Source: Tautonia rosea
GTDB taxonomy: Bacteria > Planctomycetota > Planctomycetia > Isosphaerales > Isosphaeraceae
Direction of reading: 5' to 3'
Assembly (NCBI RefSeq): GCF_012958305.1
Contig: NZ_JABBYO010000001.1
Location: 124,001-188,000 of the forward strand
DNA: 64,000 nucleotides
A program made the position numbers and the translations under genes. A model generated the notes under the pieces. The model was not told the DNA's origin. It was given only the letters and a program-made list of their open reading frames with translations, and did not search any database. Of this stretch, positions 35,566-44,643 are shown in pieces; the stretch's first letter is position 1; the number at the start of each line of letters is the position of its first letter.

Positions 35566-36381
35566 TCAGCGAGGCCCCGATGCGCCGGGTCGGTGGGCGG
35601 TGTGCAGCGCGATGACCTCGGTCGGTGTGGCAATGATCTCGGCCGGGTCGGCCAAAATGCGAACACAGCAGACGGCAATCCGACCGCCGAAGCAGATCTC
35701 GACATCAGCCCCGGCAACCCGTGATCGGCCGTGATAATCGCCATTATACGTCGCTTCGTCTCCCTCGATGGCGAACCCGAGCGGCAACGGCGACGGATCG
35801 ATTGGGCAGAAGACGATGTCGGGGTCGGGCTCGTCGGGGGTCGGATGCGGAAGGTTAACGTTCCAGAGGGTTCCGGGGCTCCACGGGCGATTCATGAGCA
35901 GTTCGAGCACCTGTTGGGTCCAGGAGGCCGCGCGATTCCAGTCGAGCGGCCGATCGCGCCGGATGTAATGAGAGACGGCAATGGCCGGGAACCCGTGCAG
36001 GACTGCCTCGCGGGCCGCCGCGACCGTGCCGGAGTGATGGACGTCGGCCCCGAGATTCCCTCCCCGATTGATCCCGGCCAGCACCCAGGACGGTCCCGGG
36101 GCCAGGTGGTGCAGGGCCAGGCGAACACAGTCGGCCGGGGTGCCTCCGACGGCAATGCGGTTTTGGCCGCGGCGCTCGACCCGAATCGGTTCGCCGCCGG
36201 CGGTGACGGCATGGCCTTTGCTTGACCAGACATCGGCCGGAGCCACCACCTGGATCTCGCCAAGCGGCTCGGCGGCCAGCCGCAAGGCTTCGAGGCCCGG
36301 AGCGTCGATCCCGTCGTCGTTGGTCAGGACGAGATGAGCAGGCGTGGCACGTCGTTTGGAAACGGTTCTGGCGTGATCCAT
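35566..36381 (-). CDS. surE: 5'-nucleotidase SurE
   Basis: 271 residues from the ATG at 36381. N-terminal LTNDDGIDAPGLEAL carries the Asp-Asp metal pair; the further ligands lie in SSKGHAVTAGGEP and INRGGNLGADVHHSGTVAAA, as in all SurE proteins. SurE dephosphorylates nucleoside 5'-monophosphates and short polyphosphate under stationary-phase stress. C-terminal 40 residues (ADVEICFGGRIAVCCVRIL) vary in the family. A tRNA-Ala gene lies divergently upstream. Very secure. Confidence 0.93.
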   Translation of the reverse strand: MDHARTVSKRRATPAHLVLTNDDGIDAPGLEALRLAAEPLGEIQVVAPADVWSSKGHAVTAGGEPIRVERRGQNRIAVGGTPADCVRLALHHLAPGPSWVLAGINRGGNLGADVHHSGTVAAAREAVLHGFPAIAVSHYIRRDRPLDWNRAASWTQQVLELLMNRPWSPGTLWNVNLPHPTPDEPDPDIVFCPIDPSPLPLGFAIEGDEATYNGDYHGRSRVAGADVEICFGGRIAVCCVRILADPAEIIATPTEVIALHTAHRPGASGPR

Positions 36382-36488
36382 CGGCTCAATCCTGGCGGAA
36401 ATGGTCCCGGTGCTCGCGACGTACTCACGTTGTAGGACAGACCCTTCGGAAATCGAACAGAAGATGAAAACCTTCGGTGCTCGGACCG

Positions 36489-36517
36489 TTGACTTTCCTG
36501 AATCGAGTTGCTACCTT
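36489..36517 (+). promoter_or_regulatory. sigma-70-like promoter of tRNA-Ala
   Basis: TTGACT (36489-36494) and TACCTT (36512-36517) are separated by exactly 17 bases, and the -10 lies 15 bases before the tRNA. Good match for a housekeeping promoter. Confidence 0.7.
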
Positions 36518-36532
36518 ACCAACACAACGCGA

Positions 36533-36607
<75 letters not shown>

Positions 36608-36809
36608 CGAATCACGTTCAATGTGTGCCGGACTTCTTGCTCCGGCGATTCTGGGTTAACGCCCAAGGCCATTCGGCCGCTGTGTTCGAGATCACCGAAT
36701 CGCTCGGTTGCGTCTCGCTCAGGATGGTAGGGTCGCTTGATTGGATTCAGGGACGACCCGGACTCTTTTTGTTCTTTGTGATCGCACCTTTCGGTGGAGG
36801 CCGGGTTTC

Positions 36810-37139
36810 ATGGCAGGCCAGAAGAAGGCCGATTCCCCCGTCCGTATCATCGGCAGTCGGGAATTGCACCAGAATCTGCCGTCCATTCTCAATGAACTTC
36901 AGCATCCCGACGTGCGCTACGTCTTGACGGTCCACGGACGGCCGAGAGCCGTGCTGGTCGGTGCTGAACCGTTCTTGCAAATGCTCGGCGATCGTTCTCA
37001 TCCGAGCGAAACGCTGGTCGGCCTGCAACTTAGCGCCTTGCTGGGCAACGAGGTCGGCACGATCGCCTTGGAAGACATCCAGAAGGCCATCGACGAGTCG
37101 AACCCGAGCACCAACAACCACCACCCGAAGAAACCCTGA
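36810..37139 (+). CDS. Phd/YefM-like antitoxin-type protein without visible toxin
   Basis: 109 residues from the ATG at 36810 (GGAGG about 10 bases upstream); the frame opens at 36741. Residues about 12-52 resemble the Phd/YefM antitoxin fold: VRIIGSRELHQNLPSILNEL, then VLTVHGRPRAVLVGAEPF, where strand-turn-helix contacts operator DNA. A C-terminal acidic helix and a His/Lys/Pro tail follow. In toxin-antitoxin operons a RelE, Doc or VapC-type toxin gene would lie next to it. None is recognisable downstream, so this is an orphan antitoxin or a stand-alone regulator. Confidence 0.65.
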   Translation: MAGQKKADSPVRIIGSRELHQNLPSILNELQHPDVRYVLTVHGRPRAVLVGAEPFLQMLGDRSHPSETLVGLQLSALLGNEVGTIALEDIQKAIDESNPSTNNHHPKKP

Positions 37140-37871
37140 GGAGGAACGGTCGAGCACCGAGGCCGCGCGATGAGTCGGGGGGTGTTCGCGGCTGCGTGTC
37201 GATCTCTTTGGCTGTCCGAGGAAACTCGGGCAGGCCCTTTCGTGGCGCCGCTGTGCTGGGACAAGCAACCATCGCGGGGGATGGAAAGGGACGCCTTTTT
37301 CTTGGAGGCATCTCTGGCGCTCACGTGTCTGGAGGCTAAGGAGACAGGCCGTTGCCTCGTGAGGATTCTCCCTGCTTTGGAACTTCGCCTGGCTCTCCGG
37401 CGAGGTGGTTCGGGCGTGAATATTGCACGAACGAGCGAGGCAACGGGGTCCTCCTTGAGTCACGTGATCGGGGCAGGATCGCTGTTTTTCCTGATCGCTC
37501 GGGAAGCTGTCGCTCTTGAGTGTCCTCATCAGTGTGCTGGGAATGCGCTCTGCGCGACCCGGTTGACCGTTGCCCTAGGCACGACCCGGAAAATCGTTAT
37601 AATCCCCCGTGTCCCCTCAAGACGCACATCTATTTCGACCGATTCATCCCCTGGTCGAATTGAGGGAATCCCGAGAGAGTGCAAGCCCGCGGAGGGTTTC
37701 CGGGACGTCCGGTCCCGAGTCCTGACGCGAGCTTGCCTGCGGGCGGCGGACCGAAGGACCGCGAGGCCGCTCGTTGCCGGAAAAAGGCTCGTAGCGGTCT
37801 GAACCGCGAAGACCCGGCCGATCGGGTCACACCCTTCGTCCCATGGCGCGAATCACAAGGACGGTCTGGCC
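37140..37871. other. 732-base region without a recognisable gene; TolC leader
   Basis: A 210-codon frame (37170-37802) and an antisense frame exist, but both are rich in rare combinations and show no family motif. A TATAAT box is present near 37595-37600 with GC-rich sequence ahead, and from there to 37871 runs a long GC-rich leader that could fold extensively (repeated GCAAGCC/GCTTGCC blocks near 37680-37745). It probably holds the TolC-family promoter and a structured 5' untranslated region. Confidence 0.4.
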
Positions 37872-40349
37872 ATGCGATTGACCCGATTCGGTAACCGGTA
37901 CGTGCGAGCGGCAGTAGCCGTGGCATGGTTGGCCTTGGCCGGTTGCCAGAGGATCCCCTACATCGACCAGACGAAGCAGGTCCCGCACGACCCGATTTCC
38001 GCCGTGGCCGATGAAGATCACGCCATTCAGCAGGCGTCCTTCCTGAGTGATTTGCCCGTTCAGTTGCCCGACATCGTGCCCCCGCGCACTCCGGACAACG
38101 CCGAGGCGATGGAACCCTGGCCGATGACGCTCGAAGAGGCCATCCAGCTCGGGATGGATAACTCGGAGGTCATCCGCGTCATCTCCCTCGGTGCCCAGGG
38201 GATTCCGGTGGAGGGGTTCGCCCCGACCCCCCTGAACACCCAGGCTGGTGCGGCGCTGGGTGCCGGAACGTTGGCGACGATTTATGACCCGGCGATCCAG
38301 GAAACGCAGATCGCTCGGGCGTTGTCGGTCTTCGATGGTCAGCTCTCGACTCGGTTCTTCTACGAGAGCCGAGACTTCCTGGTCAACAACTCCATTCAGG
38401 CCGGTTTCTTCGACCCGGATACGAACGTGTTCGCCCTTGTCCGGCAGCGGGGAGCCCCCCAGGGGATTCCCAGCTTCGAGGCGGCCTTGTCGAAGCGAAC
38501 GGCCACGGGTGCCACGTTCCGGGTGTCGAACCAGGTGGATTACACCTTCGGCAACTCGCCGATTCAGACCTTCCCGTCGACCTACGGCGCCCGAACCACG
38601 CTGCAATTCAGCCAGCCGTTGCTCGGCGGTACGGATCAGACCGGGCCGAGCGGCCTGGAAGCCAACCGGGCGCCGATTGTGATCTCTCGATTGAACGCCG
38701 ACGCCTCGGTCTGGCGGTTCAAGGCCGAGGTGATGGCGATGGTTCGGTCGGTCGAGCAGCAATACTGGGCTCTCTCGCAACAGCAGGTCCAATACTGGAG
38801 CCGTCAGCAGGCGGTTCGGCTCGGCGAGGCGATTTACGAGCGGGAAGTGGTGAAGCGCGAGGTCGGCACCGGATCGGAGCCGGACGTGGCCGAGGCGGAG
38901 GAACAGCTCCGCCAGTTCCAGCTCGAACTGGTGCAGGCGACCGCTGACCTGATCACCACCGAGCGACAGTTCCGCGAGCTGCTCGGCCTGCCCCCGTACG
39001 ACGGCCGCCGGATCGTGCCGGTCACCGACTGGACGACCGCCCGAGTGCAGCCGGACTGGGAGAGCAGCCTGGCGCAGTTGATCAGCTATCAGCCGGACAT
39101 TGTGCAGCAACAGCTTCTGGTGCGGGTTGCCGAACTCCAATTACTGCTTGCCCGCAACCAGCTCTTGCCCGCCTTGAACCTGGACATGCTTTACCAGTTC
39201 AACGGGCTCGGTGAGGATCTGGACGACGCCTTCGCGGTCATGACTGGCCGATCGGTGCTGGCGATCGACCCGATCATTGCCCAGCAACAGGCAGCGGCGG
39301 GGGTGAATCCGGCTCCCTCGTTCCTCAATAACTTCCAGACCTGGCAGGTCGGCCTGACCTTCTCGATGCCGATCGGCTTCCGGGGCCCATTGGCCGAAAC
39401 AAGGCAAGCGCAGTATGCCCTGCTCCGTCAGCGAGCGTTTCTCCAGCAGACAGTCCACCAGTCGGTCCATGCTCTGGCGCGGTTCTTCGTCGAGGTGGAC
39501 GCGAACTACAAGCTGTTGAAGTACGCCGGGCAACTTCGCGAAGCGGCGGAGCGTCGCTTGAAGGCTCAGGAAGCGTTCTTCGAGGCCGGGACGATCAACA
39601 TCGACCGCTACCTCGACGCGGTCAACCGCTGGTCGAACGCCGTGGCGATCGAGGCCCGGTACAAGACGAGTTACAACACGGCGATCGCCGCGCTAGAAGA
39701 AGCCAAGGGGACCCTCCTCGCGTACAACAATATTGCCGTGGCCGAAGGACCGCAGCCGCCGAAGGCGTATGTGCAGGCGATCGACCAGCAGAAGGCTCAC
39801 CGTCGCATTCCGATCGAGCCCGATGGCCCAGTCGCGCCGAAGCCGGTGGTCGCCCCACCGATCCAGGATCCCTTGCCGCCGATGTCGACCCCCGGCTCGA
39901 CGCCTCCAGAACCGAGCCCGTTCTTCCCGGCTCCCTATGGGACCTTCGGCCCGCCTGCCATGCCCGTCGGCCCAACGACTCCGGTGGGCGATCCGGTCCC
40001 CCTCTCCTCGACGACTCCGGGGCCCGGCTCCGGGTCGGGGTCGAGCCTCGGAACGCCGCCGATGCCGAGCCTGGCCTCGGGAACTGCTCCAACGCAGAGC
40101 CGGGCCTCTACGCCCGCGGCGACTCCGGGGCGGGTCGATCCGGCGGTGACCCGGACCTCGGGCGAGTTGACCCCAGCCAGCCGATCGGTCCCGATTTCCG
40201 AGACCGCTCCGGTGACGAATCCTGCCTCGCTCCCTCCCCTGCCCTCGCGATCCCTCCCGATGGCCAAGCCCTTACCGGCCTTGCCGCCGAGCGAGCCGAT
40301 CCGAGAAACCTTGCCGATTGACCTGCCACCCCTGCCCCCGGGCGGGTGA
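37872..40349 (+). CDS. TolC-family outer-membrane efflux lipoprotein with long Pro/Ser/Thr-rich tail
   Basis: 825 residues. Signal peptide with lipobox LALAGC (about residue 25), so probably lipid-anchored at the outer membrane. Two TolC-type repeats follow: MTLEEAIQLGMDNSEVIRV near 90-110 and paired long helices with heptads (VEQQYWALSQQQVQYW, AEAEEQLRQFQLELVQAT, RQRAFLQQTVHQSVHALARF, AAERRLKAQEAFFEAG). The last 180 residues (about 645-825) are Pro/Ser/Thr/Gly-rich and disordered, which is not usual for TolC. No inner-membrane pump or adaptor gene is adjacent. Efflux or type I secretion partner expected elsewhere. Confidence 0.85.
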   Translation: MRLTRFGNRYVRAAVAVAWLALAGCQRIPYIDQTKQVPHDPISAVADEDHAIQQASFLSDLPVQLPDIVPPRTPDNAEAMEPWPMTLEEAIQLGMDNSEVIRVISLGAQGIPVEGFAPTPLNTQAGAALGAGTLATIYDPAIQETQIARALSVFDGQLSTRFFYESRDFLVNNSIQAGFFDPDTNVFALVRQRGAPQGIPSFEAALSKRTATGATFRVSNQVDYTFGNSPIQTFPSTYGARTTLQFSQPLLGGTDQTGPSGLEANRAPIVISRLNADASVWRFKAEVMAMVRSVEQQYWALSQQQVQYWSRQQAVRLGEAIYEREVVKREVGTGSEPDVAEAEEQLRQFQLELVQATADLITTERQFRELLGLPPYDGRRIVPVTDWTTARVQPDWESSLAQLISYQPDIVQQQLLVRVAELQLLLARNQLLPALNLDMLYQFNGLGEDLDDAFAVMTGRSVLAIDPIIAQQQAAAGVNPAPSFLNNFQTWQVGLTFSMPIGFRGPLAETRQAQYALLRQRAFLQQTVHQSVHALARFFVEVDANYKLLKYAGQLREAAERRLKAQEAFFEAGTINIDRYLDAVNRWSNAVAIEARYKTSYNTAIAALEEAKGTLLAYNNIAVAEGPQPPKAYVQAIDQQKAHRRIPIEPDGPVAPKPVVAPPIQDPLPPMSTPGSTPPEPSPFFPAPYGTFGPPAMPVGPTTPVGDPVPLSSTTPGPGSGSGSSLGTPPMPSLASGTAPTQSRASTPAATPGRVDPAVTRTSGELTPASRSVPISETAPVTNPASLPPLPSRSLPMAKPLPALPPSEPIRETLPIDLPPLPPGG

Positions 40350-40389
40350 TCGGCGACGTTTCGTCCTTCCTCTCCTCTTGCGTCCCTTG

Positions 40390-40423
40390 CGGGGGCGGGC
40401 CTGTCGTGGCGGGTCCGCCCCCG
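40390..40423 (+). terminator. hairpin after the TolC-family gene
   Basis: CGGGGGCGG / CCGCCCCCG, 9-bp perfect GC stem with a 16-base loop, 40 bases past the stop. Only a weak T tract (TGTCATTTGG) follows. Confidence 0.5.
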
Positions 40424-40511
40424 TGTCATTTGGTTCAGGGGCAGAACGTCCGGCGATGAGCCCACCAAGCTTCCTTCGAAGACGATCGCCGCGCATTCGA
40501 TTCAAGAATTG

Positions 40512-40540
40512 TTGACCGGGGGGCATCGGCCGACGACAAT
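40512..40540 (+). promoter_or_regulatory. candidate promoter of the first aldo/keto reductase gene
   Basis: TTGACC (40512-40517), a 17-base spacer and GACAAT (40535-40540), 111 bases upstream of the start codon. The -35 matches well and the -10 at four of six positions. Confidence 0.4.
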
Positions 40541-40651
40541 GACGGCCAGCCGCTGATTGCGGTTGGTCGGCTGGCTCATCGAGACGCCCTCCCCGGTGTC
40601 ACGTCCGTCGGATTCCCCCCTTTTCCCTTTTGAATCGAGGAGGCACTGGCA

Positions 40652-41887
40652 ATGCACGGAACCTGCGACGGCAGCCGGAGACGGTTCCTGAAGACCAGCG
40701 CGGCGACGGGAGCGGCTTTAGCCTCGGCCCCGGCCCTGCGAGGCTTCGGGCAGGATGCGGCCGCCGATGAGCCGAAGGTCCCGCTGGTGACCCTCGGCAA
40801 GACCGGGCAGAAGGTGACGAAGCTGGGCATGGGCACGAGCTGGGCCGTTTCGCCGAGCTTTGTGCAGGCGGCCTTGCTCTCGGGGGTCCGCTTCATCGAC
40901 ACCTCCGAATCGTACGAGAACACGAGAGTTGAGCAGGTCCTCGGCCAGGTCCTCGAACGGACCGGATTGCGGAAGGATACCTACCTCGTCACCAAGACGA
41001 CCCGCTACCGAGGGGTTCCCGACCAGGCCGCCGTCTTCCCGAGCGAGCTGGAAAAGAGTCTCGAACGCCTGCGGACCGACTACGTCGATGCTTACTACAT
41101 TCACGGCATCTCGGGCCGGGACATCGGCATGCTGAGCGACCCGAGCATCAAGGCGACCTTCGAGAATCTGAAAGCCGCCGGCAAGATTCGCTTCGCGGGG
41201 CTCTCCTGCCACGATGCCATGCTCCCTGAGATTCTTGAAAAAGCGGCCGAGGTCGGCTGGATCGATCAGGTGATGATCCAGTACAGCTTCCGGGCCGTCG
41301 ATCACGACAAGCTGCAGCGGGCGATCGACAAGGCCTCGAAGGCCAACATCGGTCTCGTCGCCATGAAGACGCAGCGCGGGGCCGACGCGGTGGTCGATGC
41401 CATCGACAACGACGGCCAGCTGTTTGCCATCGACCAGACGCTGAAGCGGTTGCGAGAGGCGGGGATCAAGAAGGAGGTCGCCGCGGTCAAGTCGGTTTGG
41501 TACGACGACCGGATGCAGGTGGTCGTCTCCGAGATGACCAACTTCAGCGACCTCCGCGAGAACGTCGCCGCCAGCCGAGAGCCGTTGACGATCGAGGAAG
41601 CCCGACTGCTCGACGAACACCGGCGCAAGACCAACCATCTATATTGCCACGGCTGCGGCCATCTTTGCGAAACCGCCGCGAAGGGGGTCCCGGTGGCTAC
41701 GGTCCTGCGATACCTCCGCTATTACGCCGCCTACGGCAAGCGATCCGAGGCCCGGGCGCTCTATCAAGCGCTTCCCGCCGAGGCGCGCGACCTGGCCAAG
41801 GCGGATCTCGCCGCTGCCGAACGGGCCTGCCCGCGCGGCTTGCCGGTGGCGAACCTCGTTCAGTTGGCCGACAGGCACCTGAGCTAA
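40652..41887 (+). CDS. Tat-exported aldo/keto reductase with C-terminal Cys cluster
   Basis: 411 residues; ATG at 40652 preceded by a GAGGAGG-like site. Twin-arginine signal SRRRFLKTSAATGAAL (about 8-23). The AKR barrel is visible with active-site Asp/Tyr (FIDTSESYENTR), Lys (LVTKTTRY) and His (YYIHGIS). The C-terminal part contains Cys332-x2-Cys335-x3-Cys339 and Cys393 (ACPRG), the arrangement of ferredoxin-like iron-sulfur ligands seen in some AKR family proteins. Probably folded with cofactor in the cytoplasm and exported through Tat. A related Tat-type reductase gene follows after 158 bases. Substrate unknown. Confidence 0.85.
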   Translation: MHGTCDGSRRRFLKTSAATGAALASAPALRGFGQDAAADEPKVPLVTLGKTGQKVTKLGMGTSWAVSPSFVQAALLSGVRFIDTSESYENTRVEQVLGQVLERTGLRKDTYLVTKTTRYRGVPDQAAVFPSELEKSLERLRTDYVDAYYIHGISGRDIGMLSDPSIKATFENLKAAGKIRFAGLSCHDAMLPEILEKAAEVGWIDQVMIQYSFRAVDHDKLQRAIDKASKANIGLVAMKTQRGADAVVDAIDNDGQLFAIDQTLKRLREAGIKKEVAAVKSVWYDDRMQVVVSEMTNFSDLRENVAASREPLTIEEARLLDEHRRKTNHLYCHGCGHLCETAAKGVPVATVLRYLRYYAAYGKRSEARALYQALPAEARDLAKADLAAAERACPRGLPVANLVQLADRHLS

Positions 41888-42045
41888 GCCTGACGGAGAC
41901 CAACATTGATGGGCGCTCGGAGCTCGGGTCGGATCGTCGATGCGGGTTCCGGGGCCTTTCCCTCAACGTTGGTCTCGGCCCTTGGTTTGCTGTCCCCAGT
42001 GCGCGGATCGTCGGCTTACCAGGCACCCCACCGGAGGAACAACGA

Positions 42046-43035
42046 ATGAAACGAAGAACACTCATTGGCAGCATGGTCGGGGGGCTGGCTGCCGGCCTCG
42101 CGAGCAGGACGATTCAGGCTCGCCCGGCGGTGGCGAATCGTCTCGAAGCCGGAGACATCCCGAAGCGGACCTTTGGCAAGACCGGGGTCGATCTGACCGT
42201 GATCGGCCTGGCCGGCGGGCGATTCCCGATCATCGGTAACGACGAGGAAGCCATCGCGCTGACCCGCCGAGCCGTTGAACTGGGCATCAACTACTTCGAC
42301 ACGGCGCACATCTACTGGGATGGCCATTCCGAAGAGATCTACGGCGCCGTCTTGCCGGACGTCCGCGATCAGGTCTTTCTGACGACCAAGTCGACTGATC
42401 GCACTCGCGAGGGAGCACTGGAGGAACTGAACCTCTCGCTGAAGCGTCTGAAGACCGATTACGTCGACCTCTGGCAGGTCCACGCAATCCGGAGCGAGGA
42501 GGATGCCGAGCAGGTCTTCGCCCCCGGCGGGGCGATCGAGGCGTTCGAGGCCGCCAAGAAGGCGGGCAAGTGCCGCTTCATCGGCTTCACCGGGCACTCG
42601 AACCCGGCGGCCCACCTGGCGATGCTCCGGGCCTATGAGGACTGGGACACGATCCTCATGCCCCTGCACGTGGCCGACCCGCATTACCTCAGCTTTGAGA
42701 ATCAGGTGCTCCCCCTGGCCGTCGAGCGCAATCTTGGCATTCAGGGGATGAAGAATTTCGGCAACGCCAAGCTCCTCCAGCGCTTCAGCGTGAAGGAGTG
42801 CCTGAGCTACGTGCTCAACCTGCCGATCCACTGCACCGCCATCGGCTGCACGACCCTCGGGCAGCTCGAGGACGACGTCCGGATTGCTCAATCGCTGGAA
42901 GACCTCGGCGACGAGCAGATGGCCGCCCTGCGGTCACGGGCCGAACCCTTGAAGGGGCCTCGGCTCGAAGACTGGAAGGACGACGTGGAAACGACGGCCA
43001 GTCTGCGCGATCGACCGCGATACACCGGGTCCTGA
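42046..43035 (+). CDS. aldo/keto reductase with Tat-like signal
   Basis: 329 residues from the ATG at 42046, which has GGAGG ahead; the frame from 41497 overlaps the previous gene out of phase. N-terminal MKRRTLIGSMVGGLAAGLAS is a Tat-like or Sec signal. AKR core: RTFGKTGVDLTVIGLAGGRF, active-site YFDTAHIYWDG (Asp, Tyr), LTTKSTD (Lys), LWQVHAI (His) and an IGCTTLGQLEDDVR cofactor segment. No Cys cluster, unlike the upstream gene. Pairing of the two suggests a common periplasmic redox step. Confidence 0.87.
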   Translation: MKRRTLIGSMVGGLAAGLASRTIQARPAVANRLEAGDIPKRTFGKTGVDLTVIGLAGGRFPIIGNDEEAIALTRRAVELGINYFDTAHIYWDGHSEEIYGAVLPDVRDQVFLTTKSTDRTREGALEELNLSLKRLKTDYVDLWQVHAIRSEEDAEQVFAPGGAIEAFEAAKKAGKCRFIGFTGHSNPAAHLAMLRAYEDWDTILMPLHVADPHYLSFENQVLPLAVERNLGIQGMKNFGNAKLLQRFSVKECLSYVLNLPIHCTAIGCTTLGQLEDDVRIAQSLEDLGDEQMAALRSRAEPLKGPRLEDWKDDVETTASLRDRPRYTGS

Positions 43036-43117
43036 GCGCGACGGTGGCCCGATTCGTTCCGCTCCCCGACGGCCGGCTTGGGCTTTGGGGAGCGGTCCCT
43101 GAGGGTGCTTCCTTGAT

Positions 43118-44524
43118 TCAGTTCGAGCCTCCGCCGTCGGCTTCCGGGCGCTCTGGACGTTGCCAGGGTACCTGACCGGCCTGCTGAAGGTGCATCATGA
43201 GTGCCTGAGAGAGGAGCTGGGCCTTCGAAGGCTCCTGCTTGATCAGGTTCTGAGTTTCACGAGGGTCTGCATCAAGGTTGTAGAGCTGGAACGGCTCGAA
43301 GGGGTGATTCTGAACGAGCTTCCAAGGTCCCTGGCGAATGGCGAAGTAGTCCTGGCCGAGGTAGCGGGGCCCCCCTTCGCGGCGGACGAAGACGAGCGCA
43401 CGATTGTCCTCGGGCAGCGATCGGCCGAGGAGTAACGGGACGAGGGATCGGCCGGTGGTTCCTGCGGGAATGGTCGCGCCGGCCAGCTCGCAGACGGTGG
43501 GCATCAGGTCCATTGTCAGGGTGACGTGATCGGTCGAGGAGCCGGGGGTAATCTGACCGGGCCAGCGGGCGGCCATCGGAATCCGGATGCCGCCTTCGTA
43601 GAGGTCTCCCTTCCCCCCTCGGTACGGACCGCATCGGGCGCCGACATCGAGCTGGCCGCCGTTGTCGCTGGCGAAGACGACAAGCGTTGATTCCGCCTGG
43701 CCGTTGGCGTCGAGGGCTCGAAACACGCGGCCAATCCCGTCGTCGAGGTGCTCGATCAACGCGACGAGCCGAGCCCGCTTCTCGTCGATCCCCGGCTCGC
43801 GACGGCGGACGCGATCGACCCAATCCTCGGGCGGTTGGATCGGAGTGTGAGGCGCGTTGTAAGCGAGGTAGAGGAAGAAGGGGTTTGGCTCGTCCTTCCG
43901 GGAGTTCAGGTAGTCGATCGCCCAGTCGGAGAAGAGGTCGGTGGCGTGCCCTTCGGGGTCGATCTCGGTGTCGCCGAGGCGCATGTAGTTGATGTCGTGG
44001 CGGCGATGGGTGTAGTAGTCGTCCATCATGTCGCCGAGGAAGCCGTGGACGTGGTCGAACCCGCGTTCGCCGGGGGTGTTCGGCGATTCGAGGCCGAGGT
44101 GCCACTTGCCGACGATCGCGGTGTGGTAGCCAACCTCACGAAGCAAGGCGGGAAGGAGCGGGACGTCGGGATCAAGATAGCCCCAGTTGTTCCACTTGTG
44201 CGTCCGGATGACGCCGGGGACACCGACGAGATCCGGGGTCCGGCCCGAGAGCAGCGCTGCTCGCGTCGGCGAACAGACCGGGCAGTTCGCATAGGCGTTC
44301 GAGAACCGAAGACCGGAGGCGACCAGGGCATCGATGTTCGGCGTCTGGAGATCCGGGGCCCCGAAGCTGGAAAGATCGCCGAAGCCCAGGTCATCGACCA
44401 GGATCATCAGGACGTTCGGCCGGTCGGGCGCCTCTCGGGCACCGATGCCGGAACGGACGAACATGGCCATCAAGGCCAGGCCAAGCATCCCGAGGCTGGT
44501 CATCACTCGGCGACGTGATCGCAT
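43118..44524 (-). CDS. secreted formylglycine-dependent sulfatase
   Basis: 468 residues from the ATG at 44524 (GGAG 7 bases upstream); signal peptide about 1-30. Alkaline-phosphatase superfamily arylsulfatase: metal Asp pair in LMILVDDLGFGD, the formylglycine precursor Cys84 in CSPTRAALLSGR, GKWHLG (Lys, His), NAPHTPIQPPEDW and FASDNGGQ. The Cys-x-Pro-x-Arg motif shows it needs conversion by FGE or anSME, encoded elsewhere. Planctomycetes use many such enzymes to desulfate algal polysaccharides. Convergent with the aldo/keto reductase. Family very secure. Confidence 0.92.
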   Translation of the reverse strand: MRSRRRVMTSLGMLGLALMAMFVRSGIGAREAPDRPNVLMILVDDLGFGDLSSFGAPDLQTPNIDALVASGLRFSNAYANCPVCSPTRAALLSGRTPDLVGVPGVIRTHKWNNWGYLDPDVPLLPALLREVGYHTAIVGKWHLGLESPNTPGERGFDHVHGFLGDMMDDYYTHRRHDINYMRLGDTEIDPEGHATDLFSDWAIDYLNSRKDEPNPFFLYLAYNAPHTPIQPPEDWVDRVRRREPGIDEKRARLVALIEHLDDGIGRVFRALDANGQAESTLVVFASDNGGQLDVGARCGPYRGGKGDLYEGGIRIPMAARWPGQITPGSSTDHVTLTMDLMPTVCELAGATIPAGTTGRSLVPLLLGRSLPEDNRALVFVRREGGPRYLGQDYFAIRQGPWKLVQNHPFEPFQLYNLDADPRETQNLIKQEPSKAQLLSQALMMHLQQAGQVPWQRPERPEADGGGSN

Positions 44525-44643
44525 GGGTGGACTCCGGTTCTCGGACGGAGGATCGGGCCGAGGCGACGCGAACGACCATCGGTGAGGGGTGGGCTGAAGG
44601 ACCCGGACAGCCGAGGGCGGCTGTCCCACACCCCGATCGACGA

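Noticed and set aside
36747-37529. 260-codon minus-strand frame
   Set aside because: Antisense to the Phd-like gene for half its length, Arg/Ser/Pro-rich, no motif.
37170-37802. 210-codon plus-strand frame before the TolC gene
   Set aside because: No recognisable family, poor start context, low-complexity composition; treated as non-coding.
41497-42045. N-terminal extension of the second aldo/keto reductase
   Set aside because: Runs out of phase over the first reductase; an ATG with GGAGG and signal peptide at 42046 is a clear start.
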